Positions 28,447-37,892 of a stretch of 64,000 bases of DNA are shown here, one piece after another. Origin of the DNA: Paraglaciecola arctica BSs20135 (GTDB lineage Bacteria; Pseudomonadota; Gammaproteobacteria; Enterobacterales; Alteromonadaceae); the NCBI RefSeq assembly GCF_000314995.1, contig NZ_BAEO01000012.1, forward strand, positions 62,001 through 126,000, given 5' to 3'. The notes beneath the pieces are model-generated. The model worked only from the letters and a program-made list of their open reading frames with translations. It was not told the origin of the DNA and searched no databases. Made by a program: the position numbers and the translations under genes. The first letter of the stretch is position 1. Each line of letters opens with the position of its first letter.

Positions 28447-28681
28447 TTCAGTAGCCAGTATATCCAGTTAATAGTTAATCGCAAACTTTTTCTAAAACAA
28501 ATCGAAGTCTGTTTAAATTGTGAATATCCTCTTATTCCAATTCCATTAAAGAAGCACCTCTCAGTATCGTGGCTTAAAGAAGCTCAATCAAGACGCGTGA
28601 ATGCAGTAATATCCTCTTTCAAATTTGTGTAACGAGAAGTAAGTTTCTTTATTGAGATTGAGATTAAAAACACAAAATAAG

Positions 28682-29209
28682 TTAAATGTAATCACGAAAC
28701 ATCAATTCGGCTTCTTCTGGCTTTATTTTTCTGAAAAACAAATCGCAGCCGATTAGTAAGCAATATAAAAGTAGTGAGTGCCGCTTTGCTTCTATTGCAC
28801 AAGGGTAGATATCACTCAGTAGTTTCATCACATAGTCAAAACGTTGTTGGTACACCCGTAAAACAAACTCTTCAACTTCAACATTTTGTTTGGACCACAT
28901 ATTAATTTCTATTTCTAGTCGACTTTCTTTATTTAGTCCTTCAATACATCGCTGTACCAATAAGGCTAACTTTTCTTTGGAGCTAGAACCAGACTCTGAC
29001 AATAGGATAAATTGTTCAGTAAAGGCATTTTCCCAATATTCCAATAATGCAAAATCAAAATCCTTTTTAGAACGAAACCAATGATAAAACGCCCCTTTAG
29101 TGACGCCTAACTGCTGACATAAATCGACAATTTTCAGATGATCTGCTCCCTTTCTATCTAAGGTCATCAATCCCGTTTTGAGCCATCTTTGTTTTTGTAT
29201 CTGAATCAT
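28682..29209 (-). CDS. TetR family transcriptional regulator
   Basis: This 175-residue regulator has an N-terminal helix-turn-helix (KIVDLCQQLGVTKGAFYHWFRSKKDFDFALLEYW, residues 25-58), typical of TetR/AcrR proteins. The C-terminal ligand domain is all helical. It is divergent from a flavin-fold protein gene at 29309, and two identical 16-base operators lie between them, so it very likely represses both itself and that gene. The ligand is unknown. Confidence 0.88.
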   Translation of the reverse strand: MIQIQKQRWLKTGLMTLDRKGADHLKIVDLCQQLGVTKGAFYHWFRSKKDFDFALLEYWENAFTEQFILLSESGSSSKEKLALLVQRCIEGLNKESRLEIEINMWSKQNVEVEEFVLRVYQQRFDYVMKLLSDIYPCAIEAKRHSLLLYCLLIGCDLFFRKIKPEEAELMFRDYI

Positions 29210-29231
29210 TCAACTTTCCATTTACTTGGCA

Positions 29232-29247
29232 CATACCCATTGGTATG
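29232..29247. promoter_or_regulatory. TetR-type operator 1
   Basis: CATACC-CATT-GGTATG, a perfect inverted repeat with 6-base arms (7 with the flanking A/T). It has the same arms and spacing as the copy 32 bases further on. It sits 23 bases from the TetR gene start. Confidence 0.75.
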
Positions 29248-29253
29248 TTAATT

Positions 29254-29289
29254 TACGCCCAAGCATACCTCAAGGTATGCTTGGGCGTA
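29254..29289. promoter_or_regulatory. TetR-type operator 2 inside a 16-bp inverted repeat
   Basis: The second CATACC-N4-GGTATG copy is at 29264-29279. Here the symmetry extends to perfect 16-base arms (from TACGCCCAAG outward to CTTGGGCGTA) around a TCAA loop, so the transcript could also form a strong hairpin. It lies 19 bases upstream of the divergent gene at 29309. Confidence 0.75.
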
Positions 29290-29308
29290 TTTATTAGGAA
29301 ACCATACA

Positions 29309-29779
29309 ATGATCGCTTTTAAACATATTAAGAACTTAGTCAAAAATAGTTTGTATTGTTCCATATCGACTATTCAAGATAATCTTCCTCATTGCTCCCC
29401 AATCGGCAGTGTGTATCTTGAATCCACCCAGCAAGGTTACTATCTAGAAATGTTCAGCACTGCAGTTAAGAAAGCTCAGTCGGCAAACCCTAATGGTTGT
29501 ATTCTGGTCGTAAACACTTCTATTATTTTTTGGTTGAAATCATTAATCAGAGGTAAATTTGCCACTCCACCAGCGGTTAGGCTTTTAGTGGAGTTTGGCG
29601 ACAGAAGAGCAGCAAATGACCTAGAACAGTCAAGATTCCGGAAAAAAGTAAACATCTTTAAGAGGTTTAAAGGGCATAAGGTTTTGTGGTCCAATCCTTC
29701 CCATGTAAGAGAATTTTATGTGCTTAAGATAATTCCCGTGTCACTTGGAAAAATGACCCAGGTGGATTACAACCAATAA
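29309..29779 (+). CDS. Pyridoxamine 5'-phosphate oxidase-like (FMN split-barrel) protein
   Basis: This 156-residue protein shows the split-barrel start typical of the superfamily: CSISTIQDNLPHCSPIGSVYLESTQQGYYLEMFS at residues 17-50. The middle is basic (SLIRGKFATPPAVRLLVEFG). It has no membrane segment. Members bind flavins or heme and act as oxidases or reductases; a specific reaction cannot be assigned. It is controlled by the neighbouring TetR judging by the operators just upstream. Confidence 0.65.
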   Translation: MIAFKHIKNLVKNSLYCSISTIQDNLPHCSPIGSVYLESTQQGYYLEMFSTAVKKAQSANPNGCILVVNTSIIFWLKSLIRGKFATPPAVRLLVEFGDRRAANDLEQSRFRKKVNIFKRFKGHKVLWSNPSHVREFYVLKIIPVSLGKMTQVDYNQ

Positions 29780-29925
29780 AGCAGCACTGATTTCAATTAA
29801 CCTAAGCTTTGTATAGGCCAAGGATCAGTTAGGATCTTTGCCACGCAAATTTAACCGTTTAGCAAAAGCAAAATACAGTTCATAATGTTATCCTTGCGGC
29901 GTCTTGGTATTTGAAGGTTTAAAGT

Positions 29926-32361
29926 ATGTTGTGGCTGCATAAATTGCTGTTAGCAATGGTGACAGTGCCGGTAAAATGGCTGGTAAAAGTAAACAGCATC
30001 CCAAGTGATCTTGAGTCAGAGCTGGGCATAGATAAAACTCGTCCCATTGTTTATTTATTGCGCACCCGTTCAATCACAGATCAATTGGCGCTAAAAATGT
30101 CTGCGGTGGCCTTAGGATTACCTAAACCCACATTAAATATAACTATTGGCGATCAACGTCATTCTTCGTGCTTATTTTTGCAGAAACCTCGCTCAGTATT
30201 AAACCGTAAAACCAAAGGAACTTCGATTCAGGAAGATGCCGCCAAATTATTTAGTCTACACAGAGAAAACCCAGAACTTGATATTCAAATAGTACCAGTT
30301 TCAATTCTCTGGGGTAGAGCACCAGGTAAGAACACCTCAGGTTGGACAGACGTAATCGCTAACCAAGTCTCTCCTAGTTGGTTACGTAAATTTTTTATCG
30401 TGTTGTTTTTAGGCAGAGACAATTTTGTCTGTTACAGCAAAGCCGTATCTTCAAGGAAAATGATCCAGTTAAAAGGCAGTGATGAAGAAATTGCCCATAA
30501 ACTGATCCGCGTAGCAGGCACACACTTTTATCGCCGACATCAAACCTTAACCGGCCCAAATATCCTTGAACGTCATCAATTATATAATACTGTTCTAGGG
30601 GCAAAATCAGTACGCAAAGCTATAGTTGAGGAAGCCCGCAGCAAAAAATTAAATCACCAACAAGCTAAACAACAAGCAAAAAAATACGTCAATGAAATTG
30701 CCGCCGATTATCGACCCGGCATGATTAGGTTAGCCGAGAAAATTTTAACCAAAATTTGGAATAAAATTTACAACGGTATCGAAGTTAGGCATGCAGATAA
30801 GGTCAGAGCTTTGGCACAAAATGGCCATGAGATTATCTATGTACCTTGTCATCGCAGCCATATGGATTATTTATTACTTACCTATGTGATTTATCACCAA
30901 GGTTTAGTTACACCGCATATCGCAGCCGGTATTAACCTTAATTTTCGTCCTGTCGGCGGACTATTACGTAAAGCTGGCGCATTTTATCTACGCCGCAGCT
31001 TTGCAGGCAACAAACTCTACTCAGCGGTGTTTCGTGAATATTTGGAGTTACTTTTCAATAAGGGTTACTCGGTTAAATATTTCCCTGAAGGTGGACGCAG
31101 TAGAACAGGGCGTTTATTACCACCTAAAACTGGCATGTTAGCGATGACCTTGCAGGCATTAGTTAAAGGCATTAATCGTCCTGTTAGCATTGTGCCGGTT
31201 TATATTGGTTACGAACATGTGATGGAAGTGTCCAGTTACCTAAAAGAACTCAACGGTACTGGTAAGAAAAAAGAGTCTTTCTTCCAAATATTCTCGGCAA
31301 TTAAAAAGCTTAAAAATTACGGTTATGGCTTTTTGAATTTTGGCGAGCCCATCAATTTAACTAATTACCTAGACCAACAAGTACCTAATTGGCGAGATGA
31401 GCAAAAAAATAGTGGTGACAAAAAACCCAAATGGCTGACGCCGGTTGTGAACAACCTTGCTACAGATGTTATGGGTAGAATAAATCAAACCGCAGCCGTT
31501 AGTGGCATGGCAATATGCGCCATATGTTTATTATCAGCCAAAAAACATGCTATGGCTGAATCAGAATTGGAACAGGCCATTGAGCACTTTTTAGAACTGT
31601 TAAGTGAGGCACCCTACAGTGAACTTGCTACCTTACCGAAAATATCCGGTAAAAAGTTATTGGAAAACACCCTCAAACTGAATAAATTCAATGTGTCTGA
31701 GGACAGTTTCGGTAAAATAATTTCACTAAAAAACCAAAATGCTGTAACCCTCACCTATTACCGCAATAATATTCTGCATTTGTTCGCCCTTCCAGGTCTA
31801 ATCGCAGCAATAGTTTTTGCTCACAATGGTTTGCCAAAGAGTAAAATTTTGCATTTAGTTGCCGAGCTATACCCTTTGCTAAAGCGTGAATTATTTATTT
31901 ACATGAGCGTTGAGCAAGCGGCTGAATATACCGAATCTTTAATTAGTAAAATGTTAGAAATGGGCCTATTAGAAACGAACAAAACCAAAATTCAACCACC
32001 TTCAGCAACTAGTAAGACGTTTTATTCTGCTTGGTTACTAAACCGCAGTATTCAAGAAACCCTGCATCGTTATGCTGTGGTACTCACCTTATTATCCAGA
32101 CAAGAACAAGTCAGCCGCTCAGTATTGGAAAAGAAAAGTGCTCAATTTGCCGAAAGATTAGCAGCGCTACATGGCATCAACTCACCAGAGTTTTTCGATA
32201 AAAATGTGCTAGCTACTTTTATTAACGCGTTAAAGGAAAACGCCTTGATTGAAGCAGATGACAATGGGCAACTGCACCACACAGAACAGAGTGTATTATT
32301 AAAAGCCGACGTCATTAACTTGATTGAACCTGAGATAGCACAGCGCTTGCAACAGATTTAA
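29926..32361 (+). CDS. plsB: Glycerol-3-phosphate acyltransferase
   Basis: This 811-residue inner-membrane-associated enzyme makes 1-acyl-glycerol-3-phosphate, the first step of phospholipid synthesis. The acyltransferase motifs are present: CHRSHMDYLL (HX4D, block I) near residue 305, GAFYLRRSF (block II), FPEGGRSRTGRLLPPKTGM (block III) and VPVYIGYEHV (block IV). The length matches E. coli PlsB (807). It is separated from lexA by the TetR pair, whereas plsB-dgkA-lexA are contiguous in E. coli. Confidence 0.97.
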   Translation: MLWLHKLLLAMVTVPVKWLVKVNSIPSDLESELGIDKTRPIVYLLRTRSITDQLALKMSAVALGLPKPTLNITIGDQRHSSCLFLQKPRSVLNRKTKGTSIQEDAAKLFSLHRENPELDIQIVPVSILWGRAPGKNTSGWTDVIANQVSPSWLRKFFIVLFLGRDNFVCYSKAVSSRKMIQLKGSDEEIAHKLIRVAGTHFYRRHQTLTGPNILERHQLYNTVLGAKSVRKAIVEEARSKKLNHQQAKQQAKKYVNEIAADYRPGMIRLAEKILTKIWNKIYNGIEVRHADKVRALAQNGHEIIYVPCHRSHMDYLLLTYVIYHQGLVTPHIAAGINLNFRPVGGLLRKAGAFYLRRSFAGNKLYSAVFREYLELLFNKGYSVKYFPEGGRSRTGRLLPPKTGMLAMTLQALVKGINRPVSIVPVYIGYEHVMEVSSYLKELNGTGKKKESFFQIFSAIKKLKNYGYGFLNFGEPINLTNYLDQQVPNWRDEQKNSGDKKPKWLTPVVNNLATDVMGRINQTAAVSGMAICAICLLSAKKHAMAESELEQAIEHFLELLSEAPYSELATLPKISGKKLLENTLKLNKFNVSEDSFGKIISLKNQNAVTLTYYRNNILHLFALPGLIAAIVFAHNGLPKSKILHLVAELYPLLKRELFIYMSVEQAAEYTESLISKMLEMGLLETNKTKIQPPSATSKTFYSAWLLNRSIQETLHRYAVVLTLLSRQEQVSRSVLEKKSAQFAERLAALHGINSPEFFDKNVLATFINALKENALIEADDNGQLHHTEQSVLLKADVINLIEPEIAQRLQQI

Positions 32362-32372
32362 AATCAGCCATC

Positions 32373-32404
32373 GAGCAGCTTTTTATATTAGTGAAAAGTT
32401 GCTC
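32373..32404 (+). terminator. Hairpin after plsB
   Basis: GAGCAGCTTTT pairs with AAAAGTTGCTC (one G-U) across a 10-base loop, 12 bases past the plsB stop. No long T-tract follows. A second hairpin (GCCTTT/AAAGGC at 32444-32459) lies before the converging glsA. Confidence 0.45.
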
Positions 32405-32494
32405 TCATTAACGCTCTAGATTTCATAAATTGGCCATTAAAGTGCCTTTTCATAAAGGCGTTTGACGCAGCTTGTTTCATTGATTTGAGCTACT

Positions 32495-33415
32495 TTATTG
32501 CCCAAATACCGACCAACCGGTTTTTTGGGTAAGCAATTCCAAGGCTTGTGTGCCAAGTTTACTGTTGCCAATAGTATCTAAACCTGGGGACCATACCGCA
32601 ATAGAAGCTTTACCAGGCGCAATCGCGAGTATGCCTCCACCTACGCCACTTTTACCCGGTAACCCAACACGAAAAGCAAATTCCCCAGAGCCATCATAGT
32701 GACCACACATTAACATCAGAGAATTAATACGTTTTGCTCTATCGGACGACACAACCCGATAACCTGTGATGGGGTTGTGGCCATTGTTTGCTAAAAATAA
32801 CCCAGCGGTTGCAAGCTGAATAGTATTCATTGCAATAGAGCAATGATGAAAATAGGTGCCCAACACTGCATCCACCGGATTTTGAAAGAGGCCAAAGGAT
32901 GCCATAAAGTGGGCCAAAGACGCATTTCTATCGCCAGTTAGCTCCTCTGAACGCGCCACTTTTTCGTCTATGGCGATACTTTCGTCATCCGCTAAATATC
33001 GCACGAACTGCAGTATTTCAGCCAAAATTTCTTTGGGCTGATGCCCTTGTATAATGGCATCAGCTATAGCGATAGCCCCTGCATTAACAAAAGGATTACG
33101 TGGTTTTCCGTGTTCATGTTCAAGCTGAACAATGGAATTAAAGGGGTCGCCAGAGGGTTCGCGGCCCACTCTATTCCAAACTCGTTCACCTAGTTTTCCT
33201 AGAGCTAGTGTTAAGGTGAAAACTTTTGAAATGCTTTGAATTGAGAATAAGGTTGATGCACAACCCGCGCTATAGACCGAGCCATCAGGTAAAGCAACAC
33301 TGATGGCAAACTGCTTAGGATCAACACATGCCAATTGAGGAATATAACTTGCGACTATGCCTTTATCAGTTTTTGATGCCATCTGAGAAGCAATTTCATC
33401 GACTATTTTTTGCAT
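32495..33415 (-). CDS. glsA: Glutaminase
   Basis: This protein of about 306 residues hydrolyses L-glutamine to glutamate and ammonia. Beta-lactamase-like fold motifs are visible: [11 protein letters not shown] with the nucleophilic Ser and Lys, [10 protein letters not shown], and the [15 protein letters not shown] block near the C-terminus. The start at ATG 33413-33415 gives the usual family length of 300-310; an upstream start at 33448 would overlap ilvA by 17 bases. It follows ilvA closely on the same strand, so it may be co-transcribed with ilvDA. Confidence 0.93.
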   Translation of the reverse strand: MQKIVDEIASQMASKTDKGIVASYIPQLACVDPKQFAISVALPDGSVYSAGCASTLFSIQSISKVFTLTLALGKLGERVWNRVGREPSGDPFNSIVQLEHEHGKPRNPFVNAGAIAIADAIIQGHQPKEILAEILQFVRYLADDESIAIDEKVARSEELTGDRNASLAHFMASFGLFQNPVDAVLGTYFHHCSIAMNTIQLATAGLFLANNGHNPITGYRVVSSDRAKRINSLMLMCGHYDGSGEFAFRVGLPGKSGVGGGILAIAPGKASIAVWSPGLDTIGNSKLGTQALELLTQKTGWSVFGQ

Positions 33416-33431
33416 CTTTGGCAAGCGCCTA

Positions 33432-34982
33432 TTACTTAAATACACCATTCAAATCCGACAAGAAAAACTTGTAGGCTGGATTATCAGTTTGTTCTTGGTA
33501 GAGATAACCTAACTTAGCTAGGTGTTTATCAAATTCGCCACGATCAGCATCTGCGATATCAAACCCAGCAAGTACCAAACCTTCAGCAGCACCATGGTTA
33601 CGATAATGGAATAGAGTGATATTCCATCTTTCACCCAAGGTATCCAAAAATTTCATTAAGGCACCGGGATGCTCTGGAAACTCAAAGGAAAATAACTTTT
33701 CATTAAGTAAGCTAGGAGGTCTGCCACCCACCATATAGCGCACATGCAATTTAGCCATTTCATTTTCGGATAAATCAAAACTTTTGTAGCCTTTACTACT
33801 GAGGGAGTCAGTCAGTTGCAGCAATTCTGCACGACCTTGTTTTAATTTAATTCCCACAAAAATATGCGCCTCGCGATCTGTGGAATAACGATAATTAAAT
33901 TCGGTGATAGCTCGCCCACCTAACATTGCACAAAAATCTCTAAATGCACCGGTACGCTCAGGTATTTTAACGGCAATTACCGCTTCTTTTTGTTCGCCTA
34001 ACTCACAGCGCTCAGAGACATAACGCAAAGTATGAAAATTAATATTAGCGCCACATAAAATACCGCCAATCTTTTTGCCTTGCATTGGATTGCTTTTAAG
34101 ATATTTACGAATTCCTGCAACCGACAAAGCGCCAGCGGGCTCAGCAATCACACGAGTATCGTCGAATATATCTTTAATCGCGGCACAAATTTCGTCTGTG
34201 TTGACTGTGATCACTTCATCTACATATTGTTGGCATAAACGAAAAGGTTCTTCACCAATAATTTTAACCGCTACACCATCTGCGAAAATCCCCACATGAT
34301 CAAGAGGTACAGGTTTACCAGCTGCCATTGCCGCCTGTAAACAAGCGGATTCATCAGACTCTACAGCGATGATTTTTAGCTCAGGTTTGAGCTGTTTGAG
34401 AAATACCGATATGCCGGAAATTAAACCACCACCACCAACTGCAATAAACAAGGTATCCAAATCAGGATTTTGTTCCAGCAACTCTCGGCCGATTGTGCCT
34501 TGCCCAGCAATGACGTCCTCGTCATCAAAAGGCGAAACCATAGTATAGCCCTGCTCTTTAGACAGGCGTAACGCTTCATCTTTTGCTTGGTCAAAGTTGG
34601 AGCCATGCAACACTACAGTAACAAACTCGCCACCAAATTCACGAACCGCTTCAACTTTAATGTCAGGTGCAGTGTCAGGCATCACTATTGTTGCATGTAT
34701 GCCTTTTTTTCTGGCCGAATAGGCAACACCTTGGGCATGATTACCTGCCGAAGATGCCACCACGCCTTTGGCGAGTTGTTCGTCAGACAATTGGCTAAGC
34801 TTGTTATAAGCGCCGCGCAACTTAAAAGACTTAACAGGTTGTTGGTCTTCTCGTTTCAACCAAATTTCGTTACCTAAAGAAGCAGACAGCTTGTCTAACT
34901 TTTGAAGATCAGAATTCACCGCCACGTCATAAACGGGCGATAACAATATACTCTTTAGATAATCATTGGCTGAACGGGTCAT
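33432..34982 (-). CDS. ilvA: Threonine ammonia-lyase, biosynthetic
   Basis: This 516-residue PLP enzyme converts threonine to 2-oxobutanoate, the first step of isoleucine synthesis. The PLP-binding Lys is in [13 protein letters not shown] near residue 53, and the phosphate loop is VGGGGLISG near residue 185. Two C-terminal ACT-like regulatory domains (about residues 335-505) mark the biosynthetic, isoleucine-inhibited type. Its ATG directly adjoins the stop of ilvD, so the two are co-translated. Confidence 0.96.
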   Translation of the reverse strand: MTRSANDYLKSILLSPVYDVAVNSDLQKLDKLSASLGNEIWLKREDQQPVKSFKLRGAYNKLSQLSDEQLAKGVVASSAGNHAQGVAYSARKKGIHATIVMPDTAPDIKVEAVREFGGEFVTVVLHGSNFDQAKDEALRLSKEQGYTMVSPFDDEDVIAGQGTIGRELLEQNPDLDTLFIAVGGGGLISGISVFLKQLKPELKIIAVESDESACLQAAMAAGKPVPLDHVGIFADGVAVKIIGEEPFRLCQQYVDEVITVNTDEICAAIKDIFDDTRVIAEPAGALSVAGIRKYLKSNPMQGKKIGGILCGANINFHTLRYVSERCELGEQKEAVIAVKIPERTGAFRDFCAMLGGRAITEFNYRYSTDREAHIFVGIKLKQGRAELLQLTDSLSSKGYKSFDLSENEMAKLHVRYMVGGRPPSLLNEKLFSFEFPEHPGALMKFLDTLGERWNITLFHYRNHGAAEGLVLAGFDIADADRGEFDKHLAKLGYLYQEQTDNPAYKFFLSDLNGVFK

Positions 34983-36830
34983 TTAATCTTCCAATTTCGA
35001 TGCATCTCGCACCGCACCTTTATCAGCACTAGTGGCTAACAAGGCATAAGCTTTAAGGGCAAGTGAAACTTTACGCACACGAGATACTGGTTTCCAAGGT
35101 CTAGCACTATTATCCATGTTCTCACGTCTGACTAATAAGTCAGCGTCACTAATATCAATACCAATCTTACGATTTGGGATATCTATTAGGATAGTGTCGC
35201 CTTCTTCAACTAAACCAATACCGCCACCACTAGCTGCTTCAGGTGCACAATGACCAATAGACAGACCAGAGGTACCACCGGAAAAACGACCATCAGTAAT
35301 TAACGCACACTGCTTGCCTAATCCTTTGGCTTTAAGGTAGGTGGTAGGGTAAAGCATTTCTTGCATACCTGGGCCACCTTTAGGGCCTTCGTAACGAATA
35401 ACAACTACGTCGCCTGCAATCACTTGATCGTCCAAGATAGCTTTAACGGCTTCATCTTGACTTTCATAAATACGTGCACGGCCAGTGAACTTATGAATAG
35501 ACTCGTCAACGCCTGCAGTTTTAACAATACAACCATTTTCGGCAATATTACCAAATAACACCGCTAAGCCGCCTTCCTCACTAAAAGCATTGGCTCGGTT
35601 ACGAATACAACCATTTACACGATCTGTATCGGCAGTTGGATAACGGCAATTTTGGCTAAAGGCTTTGGTAGTACGAATACCAGCAGGGCCAGCCTTATAA
35701 AATTCTAGGGCGTGCTCATTGGCGGGGTTAGTAATATCCCACTCGGCTATCACTTCACCTAGGCTTTTACCTAATACGTGGGGAGAATCAGCGTGTAATA
35801 GCCCAGCACGGTTTATCTCGGCTAAAATACCTAAAACACCGCCCGCTCTATGCACATCTTCCATATGATATTCAGGGGTCGAAGGCGCTACTTTACATAA
35901 ATGCGGCACCTTACGAGATAACCTATCAATATCGTCCAAAGTAAAAGGTATTTCACCTTCAACAGCGGCTGCTATTAAATGCAATATCGTATTAGTAGAA
36001 CCACCCATAGCAATGTCTAAGGTCATAGCGTTTTCAAAGGCTTTAAAGTTAGCGATATTACGAGGCAATACCGACTCGTCATTTTCTTGGTAATAACGAC
36101 GACATAACTCTACGATTTGAGAGCCAGCTTGTTTGAATAACCCTTCACGGTCTGCATGGGTCGCTAACATTGAACCATTACCTGGTAAAGACAAGCCTAA
36201 GGCTTCAGTCAAACAGTTCATTGAATTAGCGGTAAACATGCCTGAACATGAACCACAAGTTGGGCAGGCAGAACGTTCGACTTGCTCACTATCTTTGTCG
36301 CTGACATTGTCATCAACTCCGGCGACCATAGCATCAACTAAATCCAGTTTGATAATCTGATCAGACAGCTTGGTTTTGCCGGCTTCCATTGGTCCACCAG
36401 AGACAAAAATGACAGGTACGTTCAAGCGCATAGAAGCCATCAACATGCCAGGAGTGATTTTGTCACAGTTGGAAATACATACTATGGCGTCGGCGCAATG
36501 AGCATTAACCATGTATTCAACAGAATCCGCAATAATTTCCCGAGATGGCAAGCTATACAACATGCCACTGTGGCCCATAGCAATACCATCATCCACTGCT
36601 ATAGTATTAAATTCTTTCGCTACGCCACCGGCCGCTTCAATGCTACGGGCAACTAGCTGGCCCATATCTTTTAGATGCACATGCCCTGGCACAAATTGAG
36701 TAAAGGAATTGGATACAGCAATAATTGGCTTACCAAAATCCCCGTCTTTCATGCCTGTGGCACGCCATAGGGCTCTGGCACCCGCCATATTGCGTCCTTG
36801 GGTGCTGGTGGCTGATCGTAACTTTGGCAT
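34983..36830 (-). CDS. ilvD: Dihydroxy-acid dehydratase
   Basis: This 615-residue Fe-S enzyme makes the 2-oxo acids of valine and isoleucine. Cluster and active-site motifs are [28 protein letters not shown] and [21 protein letters not shown]. The length equals that of E. coli IlvD (616). It is the first gene after an attenuator and leader peptide. ilvG, ilvM and ilvE, which separate ilvL from ilvD in E. coli, are not present here. Confidence 0.97.
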   Translation of the reverse strand: MPKLRSATSTQGRNMAGARALWRATGMKDGDFGKPIIAVSNSFTQFVPGHVHLKDMGQLVARSIEAAGGVAKEFNTIAVDDGIAMGHSGMLYSLPSREIIADSVEYMVNAHCADAIVCISNCDKITPGMLMASMRLNVPVIFVSGGPMEAGKTKLSDQIIKLDLVDAMVAGVDDNVSDKDSEQVERSACPTCGSCSGMFTANSMNCLTEALGLSLPGNGSMLATHADREGLFKQAGSQIVELCRRYYQENDESVLPRNIANFKAFENAMTLDIAMGGSTNTILHLIAAAVEGEIPFTLDDIDRLSRKVPHLCKVAPSTPEYHMEDVHRAGGVLGILAEINRAGLLHADSPHVLGKSLGEVIAEWDITNPANEHALEFYKAGPAGIRTTKAFSQNCRYPTADTDRVNGCIRNRANAFSEEGGLAVLFGNIAENGCIVKTAGVDESIHKFTGRARIYESQDEAVKAILDDQVIAGDVVVIRYEGPKGGPGMQEMLYPTTYLKAKGLGKQCALITDGRFSGGTSGLSIGHCAPEAASGGGIGLVEEGDTILIDIPNRKIGIDISDADLLVRRENMDNSARPWKPVSRVRKVSLALKAYALLATSADKGAVRDASKLED

Positions 36831-36894
36831 GGTATGTACTCTTTATTAATTATCTAAATTGATTAATTTAACTGTTAAGGCAAAAGTGCTCTTA

Positions 36895-36929
36895 ACAAAA
36901 AACCCCTCGAACTTTCGTGCGAGGGGTTT
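36895..36929 (-). terminator. Attenuator terminator upstream of ilvD
   Basis: On the reverse strand AAACCCCTCG pairs with CGAGGGGTTT (10 bp perfect) and six T residues follow, a textbook intrinsic terminator 65 bases before the ilvD start codon. A leader peptide ends about 25 bases upstream. The leader also contains CTAAC-N5-GTTAG and a GCGGGG segment able to pair with the terminator's CCCCTCGC, which could form the antiterminator. Confidence 0.88.
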
Positions 36930-36952
36930 AGTATTCTAACTCGACGTTAGCA

Positions 36953-37042
36953 CTATCCCCGCAATAAAATAATCACTGGCCCTTGGGCTAGATGTGTAGT
37001 TACCGCTTTGAGCAAAAAAGTGTGCAAAAAAGAATAGGGCAT
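36953..37042 (-). CDS. ilvL: ilv operon leader peptide
   Basis: A 29-residue reading frame on the reverse strand begins MPYSFLHTFLLKAVTT and ends GPVIILLRG before TAG. The run of Val-Ile-Ile-Leu-Leu codons just before the stop, followed by a hairpin terminator, is the design of ribosome-mediated attenuation in ilv operons: starvation for charged tRNA stalls the ribosome and favours the antiterminator. The sequence differs from E. coli IlvL, so the symbol is functional. No strong ribosome-binding site is visible; a GTG directly upstream is an alternative start. Confidence 0.72.
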   Translation of the reverse strand: MPYSFLHTFLLKAVTTHLAQGPVIILLRG

Positions 37043-37150
37043 CACATTACAAGTTTATGTATATCATCACTGACTATAGAAATAGCATGAAGGAGATATT
37101 TTGATCAAGCATTGCTATATGCCTTTTTAGAGGGTTATATACTCAACATA

Positions 37151-37169
37151 GATCATTATTATCATTCTC
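37151..37169. promoter_or_regulatory. Fur-box-like sequence upstream of the TRIC channel gene
   Basis: GATCATTATTATCATTCTC matches the 19-base Fur consensus at 15 positions by hand. It lies 31 bases before the start at 37200 and after a possible promoter (TTGCTA at 37112-37117, 17-base spacer, TTATAT at 37135-37140). AT-rich chance matches are common, so confidence is low. Confidence 0.3.
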
Positions 37170-37199
37170 GGATCAACAAACAAACACTTTAGGGGGCAT

Positions 37200-37829
37200 A
37201 TGGAAACTTGGTTACATTGGGTAGATTTAGCAGGGGTAGGAGTATTTGCCATAGCAGGCACATTGATGGCTTACAAAAAACACATGGATGGTTTTGGGGT
37301 GGTAGTGCTCGCATCGGTTACTGCTGTTGGTGGCGGAACACTGCGCGACATGATTTTGGATTTACCAGTTTTTTGGGTACAAGACCCAAGTTTTTTCTAT
37401 GTGATTATTGTCGCGGCTTTTTCCACTATCATTTGGCTACGAAGCAAAGACACCTTCCCATTACGTTATCTGTTTTTTGCCGATGCTATTGGTTTGGCGT
37501 TTTTTAATGTAATGGGATTGCAGAAAGCCCTAACTTACGGCGCAAATCCTCTTATCGCCGTTGCATTAGGCACTATGACGGGTGTATTTGGAGGATTAAT
37601 CAGAGACGTGATTTGTAGAGAAATCCCAATGGTTTTAAAAGGTGAACTATATGCCACCGCCTGTGTTTTAGGCGGAGCAAGTTACATATTAGGCTTACAA
37701 CTAGGTTTGAGCACTGTGAGTTGCATGGCTATAGGCTTCTGCATCACCTTATTCTGTCGTTTAGGCGCGATGAAATGGAATTGGCATCTCCCTGTATTTA
37801 ATCCCCATGATTCAGTTAAGGATGAATAA
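37200..37829 (+). CDS. TRIC (trimeric intracellular cation) channel family protein, YicG-like
   Basis: This 209-residue inner-membrane protein has seven hydrophobic segments in two similar halves, as in the UPF0126/TRIC family. The conserved glycine-rich blocks are GGGTLRDMILDLPVFWVQDP near residue 47 and TGVFGGLIRDVICREIPMVL near residue 128. Bacterial TRIC homologues conduct cations; the physiological role is unclear. AGGGGG lies just before the ATG. It is divergent from the ilvD operon. Confidence 0.88.
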   Translation: METWLHWVDLAGVGVFAIAGTLMAYKKHMDGFGVVVLASVTAVGGGTLRDMILDLPVFWVQDPSFFYVIIVAAFSTIIWLRSKDTFPLRYLFFADAIGLAFFNVMGLQKALTYGANPLIAVALGTMTGVFGGLIRDVICREIPMVLKGELYATACVLGGASYILGLQLGLSTVSCMAIGFCITLFCRLGAMKWNWHLPVFNPHDSVKDE

Positions 37830-37892
37830 CTCGCAATTTTCAGATGATTAGCTAGCCTTAAAACTCACCTTGTTCGCAAATGGAGTTGCTTG

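Noticed and set aside
28447-28470. Second SOS box upstream of lexA
   Set aside because: Only one half resembles the consensus (CTGG for CTGT and no ACAG at the right distance). Mentioned only as a weak half-site.
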